Shown here: piece after piece, positions 39,046 through 47,560 of the stretch
Numbering within the stretch: the stretch's first letter is position 1
Layout of the letters: each line of letters opens with the position of its first letter
DNA from: JAXMHB01 sp046346965
GTDB taxonomy: Bacteria; Pseudomonadota; Gammaproteobacteria; Xanthomonadales; SZUA-5
Direction: 5' to 3'
NCBI GenBank assembly: GCA_046346965.1
Contig: JAXMHB010000008.1
Coordinates: 1-64,000 of the forward strand
Length of the DNA stretch: 64,000 nt
The notes under the pieces: generated by a model
The model's database searches: none
What the model saw: only the letters and a program-made list of their open reading frames with translations
Told to the model about the DNA's origin: nothing
Made by a program: the position numbers and the translations under genes

Positions 39046-39576
39046 TCAGGCCAGCGCCTTCTTCTTGGGCGCGAGCATCATGCTCATCACTCGACCCTCG
39101 ACGCGCGAGCGCTGCTCGATCACCGCGTCCTCTTTCAGTTCCTGCTCGATGCGGTTGAGCATGGCGTCACCGATATCGATGTGCGCCAACTCACGTCCGC
39201 GGAAGCGCAGGTTGATCTTGACCTTGTCGCCCTCTTCCAGGAAGCGTCGGATCGCCCGCATCTTGACCTGGTAGTCGCCGTCATCCGTCCCCGGACGGAA
39301 CTTCATTTCCTTGATTTCGATCTGCTTTTGCTTCTTCTTGGCCAGATTGGCCTTCTTCTGCAGTTCGAACTTGTACTTGCCGAAGTCCATGATGCGACAG
39401 ACCGGCGGATCGGCGTTCGGCACGATCTCAACCAGATCCAGGCCAGCATCCTGCGCCATGCGCAAGGCCTCGAAGCGCGACAGGATCCCAACCTGCTCGC
39501 CATCGGGACCAATCACGCGCAACTGCGGGACACGGATTTCCTCGTTTTTCCGGGTGGGACGTTCCAGGACAGCTAT
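39046..39576 (-). CDS. infC: Translation initiation factor IF-3, starting at AUA
   Basis: 176 residues counting from an ATA codon at 39576-39574. The conserved N-terminus (..KNEEIRVPQLRVIGPDGEQVG) continues 18 codons upstream of the first standard start (a TTG at 39522). The only ribosome site (TAAGGAG) lies 8 bases before the ATA, and no ATG, GTG or TTG is in frame there. IF3 genes are known to use AUU/AUC/AUA so that IF3 represses its own initiation. The two-domain body shows DLVEIVPNADPPVCRIMDFGKYKFE and the C-domain RFRGRELAHIDIGDAMLNRI. It is 48 bases after thrS and heads infC-rpmI-rplT. Confidence 0.95.
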   Translation of the reverse strand: MAVLERPTRKNEEIRVPQLRVIGPDGEQVGILSRFEALRMAQDAGLDLVEIVPNADPPVCRIMDFGKYKFELQKKANLAKKKQKQIEIKEMKFRPGTDDGDYQVKMRAIRRFLEEGDKVKINLRFRGRELAHIDIGDAMLNRIEQELKEDAVIEQRSRVEGRVMSMMLAPKKKALA

Positions 39577-39624
39577 GACTGCGACTCCTTATGAATCAAA
39601 CCGATGGAAGCGGCATCGGCACCG

Positions 39625-41538
39625 TCAATGACCGTGGCTCGCGATCTCGGCACGCAAGCGATCGGCGAACTCCGCCACACTCATCACACCCAGGTCTTCC
39701 CCGGTGCGGCGGCGCACGGACACGCTGCCCGATTCCTTCTCGCGCTCCCCGGCGACGACCAGGTACGGGATCTTCTGCAACGTGTGCTCGCGGATTTTAT
39801 AACCGACCTTCTCATTCCTCAAGTCGGCATGCACGCGGAAACCCTGATTCTGCAGGCTGCTGGCGACTTCCGCGACATACGCGGCCTGATGGTCGGTGAT
39901 GCCCATCAGCACAACCTGGGTCGGCGCCAGCCAGACGGGCAAGGCACCCGCATGATTTTCGATCAGGATGCCGATGAAGCGCTCCATTGAACCGACGATT
40001 GCGCGGTGCAGCATGACCGGATGGCGACGCTGGCTGTGCTCGTCCACATACTCGGCACCCAGGCGACCCGGCATCATGAAATCCACCTGCATGGTGCCTA
40101 GCTGCCAGGTACGGCCGATGGCGTCCTTCAGGTGGTACTCGATCTTCGGGCCGTAGAACGCGCCCTCGCCCGGCAGTTCCTCCCACGCCACCCCGGCGTT
40201 GCGCAGCGCGGCGCGCAGCGCCTCCTCCGCCTTGTCCCAGGTGGCGTCCTCACCGAGACGCTTCTCGGGGCGCAGGGCGATCTTGATCTGGATGTCGCTG
40301 AAGCCAAAATCCGCGTACACCTTCAGCGCCTGCTGGTGGAAGGCCGCCACCTCGGATTCGATCTGGCTTTCGGCGCAGAAGATGTGGCCGTCGTCCTGGG
40401 TGAAGCCACGCACGCGCAGGATGCCATGCAGCGCGCCCGAGGGCTCATTGCGATGGCAGGAGCCGAATTCGCCATAACGGATCGGCAGATCGCGGTAGCT
40501 GTGCAGGCCATGGTTGAAAATCTGGATATGGCCGGGGCAGTTCATCGGCTTCACCGCGTAGGTGCGCTTCTCCGACTCGGTGAAGAACATGTTCTCGGCG
40601 TAGTTGTCCCAGTGCCCGGAACGCTTCCACAGGCTCACGTCCAGGATCTGCGGGCAACGCACTTCCTGGTAGCCGGCCTGGCGATAGACACCGCGCATGT
40701 ACTGCTCGACCGCCTGCCACACCGCCCAGCCCTTGGGGTGCCAGAAGATCAGGCCCGGCGCCTCGTCCTGCATGTGAAAGAGTTCCAACTGCTTGCCGAG
40801 CTTGCGGTGATCGCGCTTCTCGGCCTCTTCCAACTGCATCAGATAGGCAGCCAGATCCTTCTTGTTCAGCCAGGCAGTGCCGTAGATGCGCTGCAATTGT
40901 TGGTTCTTGGAGTCGCCACGCCAGTAAGCGCCGGCCACCTTCATCAGCTTGAAGGCGCCAAGCTTGGCCGTGTTCGGCACGTGCGGGCCGCGACAGAGGT
41001 CCACCCAGTCGCCCTGCCCGTACAGCGAGATTTCTTCACCGGGCGGGATGATGTCGTCGATGATCTCGGCCTTGAACAACTCGCCCTTGGTCTTGAAGAA
41101 GTCGATGGCGGCGTCCTTGCCCATGACGCGGCGTTCGACCGGCAGCGCCTCGGCGACGATCTTCGCCATCTCGGCCTCGATGGCCGCCAGATCCTCGGGT
41201 GTGAAGGCGCGCTCGAAGGCAAAGTCGTAGTAGAAACCGTTGTCGACCACCGGCCCGATGGTCACCTGCGCCTTCGGAAACAGCCGCTGCGTGGCCTGCG
41301 CCAGCAAATGCGCGGTGGAATGGCGCACGATCTCGAGCGCATCGGGATGCTTGTCGGTGACGATCTCCAGCTTGACCTCACCCTCCAGGCGATAGCTGGT
41401 ATCGACCAGACGCCCGTCGACCTTGCCGGCCAGCGCGGCCTTGGCCAGACCGGGGCCGATGCTGGCGGCGACCTCGGCAATGCTCAGCGAGTGCTCGAAG
41501 GAACGCACCGAACCATCAGGGAGTTGCACATTGACCAT
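39625..41538 (-). CDS. thrS: Threonyl-tRNA synthetase
   Basis: 637 residues, the normal length. The TGS domain (1-62), the editing domain with zinc-like H-x3-H (RHSTAHLLAQA) and the C-H pair (YVDLCRGPHVPNT), the class II core with catalytic zinc ligands (MNCPGHIQIF..., QDDGHIFC, and the late HRAIVGSMERF motif 3 region), and the anticodon-binding domain are all complete. Order thrS-infC-rpmI-rplT-pheS-pheT-ihfA is the standard one. The upstream 99 bases up to the terminator at 41638 must hold its promoter. Confidence 0.98.
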   Translation of the reverse strand: MVNVQLPDGSVRSFEHSLSIAEVAASIGPGLAKAALAGKVDGRLVDTSYRLEGEVKLEIVTDKHPDALEIVRHSTAHLLAQATQRLFPKAQVTIGPVVDNGFYYDFAFERAFTPEDLAAIEAEMAKIVAEALPVERRVMGKDAAIDFFKTKGELFKAEIIDDIIPPGEEISLYGQGDWVDLCRGPHVPNTAKLGAFKLMKVAGAYWRGDSKNQQLQRIYGTAWLNKKDLAAYLMQLEEAEKRDHRKLGKQLELFHMQDEAPGLIFWHPKGWAVWQAVEQYMRGVYRQAGYQEVRCPQILDVSLWKRSGHWDNYAENMFFTESEKRTYAVKPMNCPGHIQIFNHGLHSYRDLPIRYGEFGSCHRNEPSGALHGILRVRGFTQDDGHIFCAESQIESEVAAFHQQALKVYADFGFSDIQIKIALRPEKRLGEDATWDKAEEALRAALRNAGVAWEELPGEGAFYGPKIEYHLKDAIGRTWQLGTMQVDFMMPGRLGAEYVDEHSQRRHPVMLHRAIVGSMERFIGILIENHAGALPVWLAPTQVVLMGITDHQAAYVAEVASSLQNQGFRVHADLRNEKVGYKIREHTLQKIPYLVVAGEREKESGSVSVRRRTGEDLGVMSVAEFADRLRAEIASHGH

Positions 41539-41637
41539 GGGTATCTCCAGAGGTGGCTGCGTCTGCAGACACCGTATTGCGATCTGCGCGGCAATCCGAG
41601 GTGGTTCATCGCGCCAGCCAAGGCAAACCGCAGGCGC

Positions 41638-41659
41638 AAAAAAAGGCGCCGAGCGCCTT
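41638..41659 (-). terminator. Rho-independent terminator between tRNA-Val and thrS
   Basis: A 7-bp stem AAGGCGC / GCGCCTT with a 3-base loop is followed on the minus strand by seven T residues (41644-41638). It ends the tRNA-Val transcript, about 90 bases after the tRNA. Confidence 0.85.
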
Positions 41660-41749
41660 GGATTGCCGCATGACGAGGTCGCTCAGCCGATCAGTGCAAG
41701 TTCACCGTTCGAGTGCTCATGTGCCACCTCGCTGCGTTCGACATACTCT

Positions 41750-41824
41750 TGGTGGGCGCAACAGGGATCGAACCTGTGACCCCTACCATGTCAAGGTAGT
41801 GCTCTACCGCTGAGCTATGCGCCC
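41750..41824 (-). tRNA. tRNA-Val (anticodon GAC)
   Basis: 75 bases including an encoded CCA. The acceptor stem is GGGCGCA/TGCGCCC, the D-arm AGCTCAGCGGTAGAGC, the anticodon stem CTACC/GGTAG with loop TTGACAT (anticodon GAC), the T-arm ACAGGTTCGATCCCTGT. It reads GUC and GUU. The tRNA sits between ahpF and thrS with its own promoter and terminator. Confidence 0.97.
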
Positions 41825-41837
41825 AAGAGAGCGCGAG

Positions 41838-41866
41838 ACTATAGCAGCGACTTGGCCGATCGCCAA
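41838..41866 (-). promoter_or_regulatory. Promoter of tRNA-Val
   Basis: On the minus strand TTGGCG (41866-41861), a 17-base spacer and TATAGT (41843-41838) predict a start near 41831, seven bases before the mature tRNA. Confidence 0.7.
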
Positions 41867-41874
41867 GCCCCGTC

Positions 41875-41901
41875 GGACTGCGCCCGAAACGGACGCAGTC
41901 C
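41875..41901 (-). terminator. GC hairpin just after ahpF
   Basis: GGACTGCG and its complement CGCAGTCC, extended by a G-U pair and CCG/CGG, give a 12-bp stem with a 3-base loop, beginning 9 bases after the ahpF stop. It is not followed by a T-tract, so it may be a transcript-end stabiliser or a Rho-dependent end rather than an intrinsic terminator. Confidence 0.45.
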
Positions 41902-41910
41902 CTTGACACG

Positions 41911-43485
41911 TCAGGCGGCCTGGGCAATCGCGGCCGGCGCGCTGTGGCGGATCAGGTGATCGAAGGCACTCAACGCCGCCTTCGAGCCTTCTCCCATCGC
42001 AATGACGATCTGCTTGTACGGCACGGTGGTCGCATCACCGGCAGCGTAGACACCAGGGATCGAGGTCTGGCAGCGGTCGTCGATAACGATTTCGCCGCGC
42101 GGACTCAGCGCCACGCTGCCCTTCAGCCACTCGGTATTCGGCAGCAGGCCGATCTGCACGAAAATCCCTTCCAGCTCGATGCGATGCAGCTCGCCGCTAT
42201 TGCGGTCCTTGTACTGCAGACCGGTGACCTTGCTGCCGTCTCCCAACACCTCGGTGGTCTGTGCCGAGGTGATCACGCGCACATTGGGCAGGCTGTAGAG
42301 CTTGCGCTGCAGCACCGCATCGGCGCGCAACTGGCTGTCGAATTCGAGCAAGGTCACCTGCTGCACGATGCCGGCGAGGTCAATCGCTGCCTCGACACCG
42401 GAATTGCCGCCGCCGATCACCGCCACGCGCTTGCCCTTGAACAGCGGGCCATCGCAGTGCGGACAGTAGGCCACGCCCTTATTGCGATACTCGTTCTCGC
42501 CCGGCACGTTCATCTGGCGCCAGCGCGCGCCGGTGGACAGCACCACACTGCGCGCCTTCAGGCTGACGCCGTTGGCGAGGTCGATTTCGATCAGATCGCC
42601 ACTGCGGCGCAGGCCTTCCGCGCGCTGCAGGTTCATCAGGTCGACGTCGTAGCTGAGCACGTGCTGCTCCAGCGCACTGGCCAGCTTCGGACCCTCGGTT
42701 TCCTTCACCGAAATGAAGTTCTCGATGCCCATGGTATCCAGCACCTGGCCGCCGAAACGCTCGGCGACGATGCCGGTCTTGATGCCCTTGCGCGCCGCGT
42801 AGATGGCGGCCGCGGCACCGGCCGGCCCACCGCCGACGACCAGTACGTCGAAGGTGCCTTTCTGCTTGAGCGCCGCCGCGGCGCGCGCTTCCGCTCCGCT
42901 GTCCAGCTTGCTCAGGATCTGCTCCAGGCTCATGCGGCCCTGTCCGAACAGCGCACCGTTCAGATAGACGCTGGGCACGGCCATGATCTGACGCGCCTCG
43001 ACTTCCGCCTGGTTCAGCGCGCCGTCGATGGCCACGTGGCGGATGCGCGGATTGAGCACGCTCATCGTGTTCAGGGCCTGCACCACATCCGGGCAGTTCT
43101 GGCAGGACAGCGAAAAATAGGTCTCGAAGTGGAAATCCCCGTCCAGCGCCTGAATCGCGGCGATCTGCTCGGGCGACAGCTTGGGCGGATGCCCGCCCAC
43201 TTGCAGCAGCGCCAGCACCAACGAAGTGAACTCGTGTCCCAGCGGAATGCCGGCAAAGTCCACGCGCACCGGCGAACCGGTCCGCGCGATGCCAAAGGCG
43301 GGGCGGCGGCTGGCGTCATCGGTGCGACGGACGCTGATCAGCGGCGACAAGGCCGCCAGTTCCTGCAACAAGGTGTGGAGTTCAGCCGACTTCGCACTCT
43401 CGTCCAGCGAGGCGAGCAGTTCGATCGGCTGCACCAGTTTGCCCAAGTAGGCCTTGAGCTGCGTTTTCATGGTTGCGTCGAGCAT
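41911..43485 (-). CDS. ahpF: Alkyl hydroperoxide reductase subunit F
   Basis: 524 residues from the ATG at 43485 (GGAG site; start MLDATMKTQLKAYL as in Escherichia coli). The N-terminal double thioredoxin fold has Cys128/Cys131 (SLSCQNCPDVVQAL). Next comes the FAD domain (VVGGGPAGAAAAIYAARKGI), the second redox pair CPHC (GVAYCPHCDGP) and the NADH domain (VAVIGGGNSGVEAAIDLAG), ending in YAAGDATTVPYKQI. It uses NADH to regenerate AhpC. It follows ahpC by 68 bases on the same strand and belongs to the same OxyR-type regulon. Confidence 0.97.
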   Translation of the reverse strand: MLDATMKTQLKAYLGKLVQPIELLASLDESAKSAELHTLLQELAALSPLISVRRTDDASRRPAFGIARTGSPVRVDFAGIPLGHEFTSLVLALLQVGGHPPKLSPEQIAAIQALDGDFHFETYFSLSCQNCPDVVQALNTMSVLNPRIRHVAIDGALNQAEVEARQIMAVPSVYLNGALFGQGRMSLEQILSKLDSGAEARAAAALKQKGTFDVLVVGGGPAGAAAAIYAARKGIKTGIVAERFGGQVLDTMGIENFISVKETEGPKLASALEQHVLSYDVDLMNLQRAEGLRRSGDLIEIDLANGVSLKARSVVLSTGARWRQMNVPGENEYRNKGVAYCPHCDGPLFKGKRVAVIGGGNSGVEAAIDLAGIVQQVTLLEFDSQLRADAVLQRKLYSLPNVRVITSAQTTEVLGDGSKVTGLQYKDRNSGELHRIELEGIFVQIGLLPNTEWLKGSVALSPRGEIVIDDRCQTSIPGVYAAGDATTVPYKQIVIAMGEGSKAALSAFDHLIRHSAPAAIAQAA

Positions 43486-43553
43486 GAGCGTCTCCGTTGT
43501 CTGGTCTGGATCGAGGTGCAGCGGGAGGGCACGGGGCCCTCCCGCCGTGACGG

Positions 43554-44117
43554 TCAGATCTTGCCGACCAGATCCAGCGAGGGCGCCAACGTGGCGTCGC
43601 CCTCGTTCCACTTGGCCGGGCACACTTCGCCCGGATGCGAGGCCACGTACTGCGCCGCCTTGACCTTGCGCAGCAGCTCGCCGGCGTCGCGGCCGATGCC
43701 ACCCGCGGTGACTTCCACGATCTGAATACGACCCTGCGGATCGACGACGAAGGTGCCGCGGTCAGCCAGACCGGCCTCTTCGATCATCACGTCGAAATTG
43801 CGGGTGATCGTACCGGTCGGGTCGCCCACCATCACGTACTGGATCTTGCGGATGGTGTCCGAGGTGTCGTGCCAGGCCTTGTGGGTGAAATGCGTGTCGG
43901 TCGACACGGCGTAGATCTCCACGCCCAGCTTCTGGAACTCCGCATAACGGTCGGCCAGATCGCCGAGCTCGGTCGGGCACACGAAGGTGAAGTCGGCCGG
44001 GTAGAAGAACACCACCGACCACTTGCCGCGCAGATCGGCATCCGACACGGTGATGAACTGGCCGTTCTGGTAAGCAGTGGCCTTGAAGGGCTTGATTTCG
44101 GTATTGATCAACGACAT
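43554..44117 (-). CDS. ahpC: Alkyl hydroperoxide reductase subunit C (peroxiredoxin)
   Basis: 187 residues with GGAG before the ATG. Peroxidatic Cys47 is in PADFTFVCPTELGDL, with the resolving Cys in GEVCPAKWNEG near residue 166. This is the typical 2-Cys class that reduces hydrogen peroxide and organic peroxides and is recycled by AhpF. A half-site for OxyR and a sigma70 promoter lie directly upstream (44157-44222), so induction by peroxide is expected. It forms an operon with ahpF. Confidence 0.97.
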   Translation of the reverse strand: MSLINTEIKPFKATAYQNGQFITVSDADLRGKWSVVFFYPADFTFVCPTELGDLADRYAEFQKLGVEIYAVSTDTHFTHKAWHDTSDTIRKIQYVMVGDPTGTITRNFDVMIEEAGLADRGTFVVDPQGRIQIVEVTAGGIGRDAGELLRKVKAAQYVASHPGEVCPAKWNEGDATLAPSLDLVGKI

Positions 44118-44156
44118 GACGCACTCCTGTGGGTGGGGGATGAATCGATGGAGCGC

Positions 44157-44222
44157 AGTCTAGGCAGCACCGATTCATCCGTCCAATGGATTGCTCATCT
44201 CGTTTAGATAGACTTCATCTAT
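44157..44222 (-). promoter_or_regulatory. ahpC promoter with OxyR-like operator
   Basis: On the minus strand ATAG-N7-CTAT (44222-44208) is a perfect OxyR half-operator. The second half at the right spacing is degenerate (AGAT at 44200-44197, CCAT at 44189-44186). Next to it are a -35 TTGGAC (44186-44181) and, 18 bases on, a -10 TAGACT (44162-44157), so a bound activator would contact RNA polymerase. The leader is about 35 bases. The operator overlaps the last codon of the DUF885 gene. Confidence 0.65.
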
Positions 44223-45982
44223 CGAATGCGATCCGATTTGGGGGCTGTCAGCGCCGGCCAGCGCCCGTCCTCGAAGGCCGCGCGATAGTGACGCACCGGG
44301 ATGGCACCCCAGGCCAGCATGCCGTCGACAAACTCAGCGACCGGGCGATCCGGGTAGCGCGTGCGCCAGTCCAACCAGAGCGCGTGGATGTCGCGATAGC
44401 CGAGCTGATAGGTGGTCAGCTGCGGCGAGCTGAGCTGCGCGCGCTTCCACAGATTGGCAGCGAACTGGGCATCGAGCAGCGCGTCGTCGGCGAGAAAGCG
44501 TGCCAGCCGCGCCTGATCCCAATCCTGCGTGTGCACGGAGATATCCGCGATCAGGCGGGCGATGTTCTCCTGCTGCTTTTTGTAGTGCGCCAGCCGCTCG
44601 TCGACGCCGCCCCAGCCCAAATCCAGCATCAAGCGCTCGGCGAAGCTGCCCCAGCCTTCGGTGTACACGCCATCGCCGAACAGACTGCGCACGGCATGCG
44701 GCTGGCGCGCCGCGACTTTCAACTGCACATAGTGGCCGGGCACCAGCTCGTGGGCGGTGATCATCCGGTTGAATCCGGTGTTGAAGGCCGAATAGAAGCG
44801 CGCCTTGGCCGCCTCGGGCGCGTCGTCGGCGATATTGGGCAGCAGGAACAGTGTCTCGGCGTCGGGCTGGTAGGGCCCGGCCGGGTACACGCCGCCCACC
44901 GACTGTCCACCCAGCCACGCCGGCGCTGTGCCCACGACCAGCGTGCGCGGCTCCGGCAGAGTGAGCAGCGCGTGCGCGCGGGCGAACGCAAAGGCCGCAT
45001 CGGCGTCGGCGTTGAACTGCGCGACCAGCGCCGCCGTGCTGGACGGCCGCCGCGTTTCCAGCTCGGCGTACAGCTGGCGCAACACCGCAGCATCATCCAA
45101 CGGTGCCGGCTGATCCGGGTGCAGCGCAGCCCAGACACCACGGCCGTACGCGGCTGCCTCCTGGCGCTTGCTGGCCAGATCGCGCCAGGCATCGGCGAGC
45201 ACCTGATCGAGCGGCGTCTCGATGCCGGTGACCACGCGAAAACGCTCGGCATAGCGCTCACGCAAGCGGAAATCGGCCGTAGCGATCGCCGCCAGCGCCT
45301 CACTGCGCACCGCCAGCCGCAGCAAGGCCTCGGCCGCCGCGCGCCCGGCGTCTTTGAGCCGGCGCACCTGCAGCGCGCTGGCGCCGGTCGCCGCCGGCAG
45401 GCCCTCGCGGTAGTACTCAGCCAGTGCACGCAGACGCAGCGCGGCTTCGGCGGCTCGCTCGGGCACCACTCGTGCCGGGTCGGCCTCGCTCAGGGCCGTC
45501 AGCGCGGTGGCCACCAATCGCGGGACGGCGCGCGTACGTGCCAAAGCCAGATCCAAGCGCTGGCGTGCCGGACGGTCAGTGCGCAACACCAGATACAGCG
45601 TCGCGGCGCTCAGCGGCTCCGTCCAGAACAGCGGGTCATGCGTCGGGCCTTGCTCGGTACCCCACTCCATTTGCACCTGACGCGCCTGTCGCGCCAGCAG
45701 CTCGAGATCGATACGGCGCTGCGGATCGACATCGCCGGCCAGCGCCGCGCGCGCCGCGCTCAGCGTCTCGATATTGAACTGCAGCCAGCCAGCGCGTTCG
45801 GCGGCGTCCAGGCGCTCCAGGCGCGCGTCCAGATCGGTGCGACCGGCCGCCGTGGCCTGGGTCGGAAAGGTCTGCAGATAACGTTCGGTGTAGTCCTGCA
45901 CCAAATCGCCCGCCACAGCACTGCTGCTGAGCAGCCAGCCGACGACGCTCCACGCAAGCAATAGCTTCCACGCACGACGCAT
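44219..45982 (-). CDS. DUF885 family metallopeptidase-like exported protein
   Basis: 587 residues. A signal peptide ends at about AVA-GD (residue 24). The body is helical, with the zinc-type motif HELVPGHYVQ and, further on, EGWGSFAERLMLDLG. These are the conserved marks of the DUF885 family, which has been likened to gluzincin-type peptidases. Peptidase activity in this family is presumed, not shown. Lysobacterales carry several such genes. It is transcribed on the minus strand; its last bases form part of the ahpC operator. Confidence 0.85.
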   Translation of the reverse strand: MRRAWKLLLAWSVVGWLLSSSAVAGDLVQDYTERYLQTFPTQATAAGRTDLDARLERLDAAERAGWLQFNIETLSAARAALAGDVDPQRRIDLELLARQARQVQMEWGTEQGPTHDPLFWTEPLSAATLYLVLRTDRPARQRLDLALARTRAVPRLVATALTALSEADPARVVPERAAEAALRLRALAEYYREGLPAATGASALQVRRLKDAGRAAAEALLRLAVRSEALAAIATADFRLRERYAERFRVVTGIETPLDQVLADAWRDLASKRQEAAAYGRGVWAALHPDQPAPLDDAAVLRQLYAELETRRPSSTAALVAQFNADADAAFAFARAHALLTLPEPRTLVVGTAPAWLGGQSVGGVYPAGPYQPDAETLFLLPNIADDAPEAAKARFYSAFNTGFNRMITAHELVPGHYVQLKVAARQPHAVRSLFGDGVYTEGWGSFAERLMLDLGWGGVDERLAHYKKQQENIARLIADISVHTQDWDQARLARFLADDALLDAQFAANLWKRAQLSSPQLTTYQLGYRDIHALWLDWRTRYPDRPVAEFVDGMLAWGAIPVRHYRAAFEDGRWPALTAPKSDRIR

Positions 45983-46042
45983 GACGACTCCTTCAGGCCT
46001 GAGGGCGCGCGCCGGCAGACGGCGCGGCTGCAGGCTGCGACA

Positions 46043-47017
46043 TCAAGGCCCCAGGATGCAACGCGCCAGCGCCAATCCGCTCAGATAGGCGCCTTCGACG
46101 CGCGATCCATGACACCAATCGCCGCCGAAGCCCAACTGCGCCTCGGCATCCCACAGCGCGCCCACATGCAGCGGTGCCGGCGCCAGCGCGTAGCGCCAAC
46201 GATGCGCCTGCGCCGCCAGCACCGGCGGCGGATCGTGGCCCAGGGTCTGCGCCCAGGCGTCGAGCAGTTCGGCAGTCACCCGCTCGGGCGCCTGATCCCA
46301 CCTTTGCTGCGTGTACTCCGCGCCGGCATGCAGCACCCAGCAGTCGGCGCTGCCCAGGCGCCCGGCTTTGCTGCTGTTGCGCGCGGTCCACGACAACTGC
46401 CCGACATTGATGAAGGCCGCATCGATGGCGGCCGCCAGCGGACGCTCGAACGCGACCATCACCGCCCAACACGGCAGAAACTGCAGGGCGGCCAGCGTGG
46501 GCGCTTGTCGCGCGTTGGGAAACAGCGCTGCCGCCTGCGGCGCCGGCAGCGTGCACAGCAGCGCCGCGAAATCCCCCAGGCACCGACCGTCGCGCAGCTG
46601 CAGCTGCCAGCCACCCGCCACCGCCGCAGCCGCCACCACCTCGCTTTCGAGATGCAGCTCCACGCCTTCAAGCAGATGCGTGCTCAGTGCCGGCATCCCC
46701 GGCACCGCGATCCAGCGTGTCTCATTGCCGCGCGGCGCGCGCCAGCCGTCCACGTCGATCGATGTCAAGCGCGGCCACCAGGGCGCCACCAGCCCGCGCG
46801 CGTGCCAGCCACGCACCGCCTCCAGCAGGCGCGGATCGCGTGCGGTGAAGTACTGGGCGCCATGGTCGAAGCTGCCCAACGACGTCTGGCGCGTGGCGGC
46901 GCGGCCACCCGGCCGACGCCCCTTGTCGATCACGCAGACGTGGGCGCCCGCTTGGCGCAGCGCGCGAGCTGCAGTGGCACCCGCGATGCCCGCCCCGATC
47001 ACCGCCACCCGCGTCAT
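46043..47017 (-). CDS. FAD-dependent oxidoreductase (renalase/amine-oxidase-like)
   Basis: 324 residues from the ATG at 47017, overlapping the previous stop by one base (TGATG). The FAD-binding start VAVIGAGIAGATAARALRQAG, the RRPGGRAATRQ stretch and the FDHGAQYFTARDPR region are those of the renalase-like family. The C-terminus has GDWCHGSRVEGAYLSGLALA, which closes the FAD site. The proteins act on beta-NAD(P)H isomers or amines; the substrate here is unknown. Coupled to the DUF3429 gene. Confidence 0.82.
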   Translation of the reverse strand: MTRVAVIGAGIAGATAARALRQAGAHVCVIDKGRRPGGRAATRQTSLGSFDHGAQYFTARDPRLLEAVRGWHARGLVAPWWPRLTSIDVDGWRAPRGNETRWIAVPGMPALSTHLLEGVELHLESEVVAAAAVAGGWQLQLRDGRCLGDFAALLCTLPAPQAAALFPNARQAPTLAALQFLPCWAVMVAFERPLAAAIDAAFINVGQLSWTARNSSKAGRLGSADCWVLHAGAEYTQQRWDQAPERVTAELLDAWAQTLGHDPPPVLAAQAHRWRYALAPAPLHVGALWDAEAQLGFGGDWCHGSRVEGAYLSGLALARCILGP

Positions 47018-47478
47018 CAACTGACTCCAATCAGCGCCGCGAGCAGTGCCACGTGCACCACGACCACCGCGCCGGACAGCCGTGCGCGCAGCTTCATGAA
47101 CCAGGCCGGCCATTCGGGCGAGGGCCGTCGCAGCACGTCAAACAAGCCGACCACCGCGTACAGCAGCGCCAGCACCTTGACCGCATGCTCCGCCGGGATC
47201 AGCAAACACAAAAATGCCAGCAGGCTGGGCGCCACCGACAGCGCCAGCGCGCGCCATTGCACCTCCCCAAGGGCCGCGCCCCAGCGGACGCCGCCCAGAA
47301 AGGACAAAATGACCGCGGAGTAAGCCACGAAAGCCCGCAAGGCGAGTTCACGCAAGCTGGCGTCGCTCGCCACCACGGCGAGCGTGGCGATGGCCACGAA
47401 AGGAATGACGCCAGCGCCGCCCAACCAGGCCGCTGCCGGCGGAATACGACGCGACAAGAACGCACCAGGTGCCGCCAT
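47017..47478 (-). CDS. DUF3429 membrane protein
   Basis: 153 residues from the ATG at 47478. About five membrane helices, with the family stretch AYSAVILSFLGGVRWGAAL and the last helix VVVVHVALLAALIGVS. The function of DUF3429 is unknown. In other proteobacteria it is met next to photolyase or FAD oxidoreductase genes, and here it is translationally coupled to one. It is divergent from the NTF2-like gene at 47561. Confidence 0.82.
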   Translation of the reverse strand: MAAPGAFLSRRIPPAAAWLGGAGVIPFVAIATLAVVASDASLRELALRAFVAYSAVILSFLGGVRWGAALGEVQWRALALSVAPSLLAFLCLLIPAEHAVKVLALLYAVVGLFDVLRRPSPEWPAWFMKLRARLSGAVVVVHVALLAALIGVS

Positions 47479-47560
47479 CAGAACTGCCTCCGCATTCACC
47501 GCGCGCCCACCGTCTGTGCGCTGAGCTAATCTGCCCTGACCCAACTGCAGGCCAGCGACC

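Noticed and set aside
41875..41901. Intrinsic terminator of ahpF with high confidence
   Set aside because: The stem is strong but no T-tract follows on the minus strand; kept only as a low-confidence hairpin.
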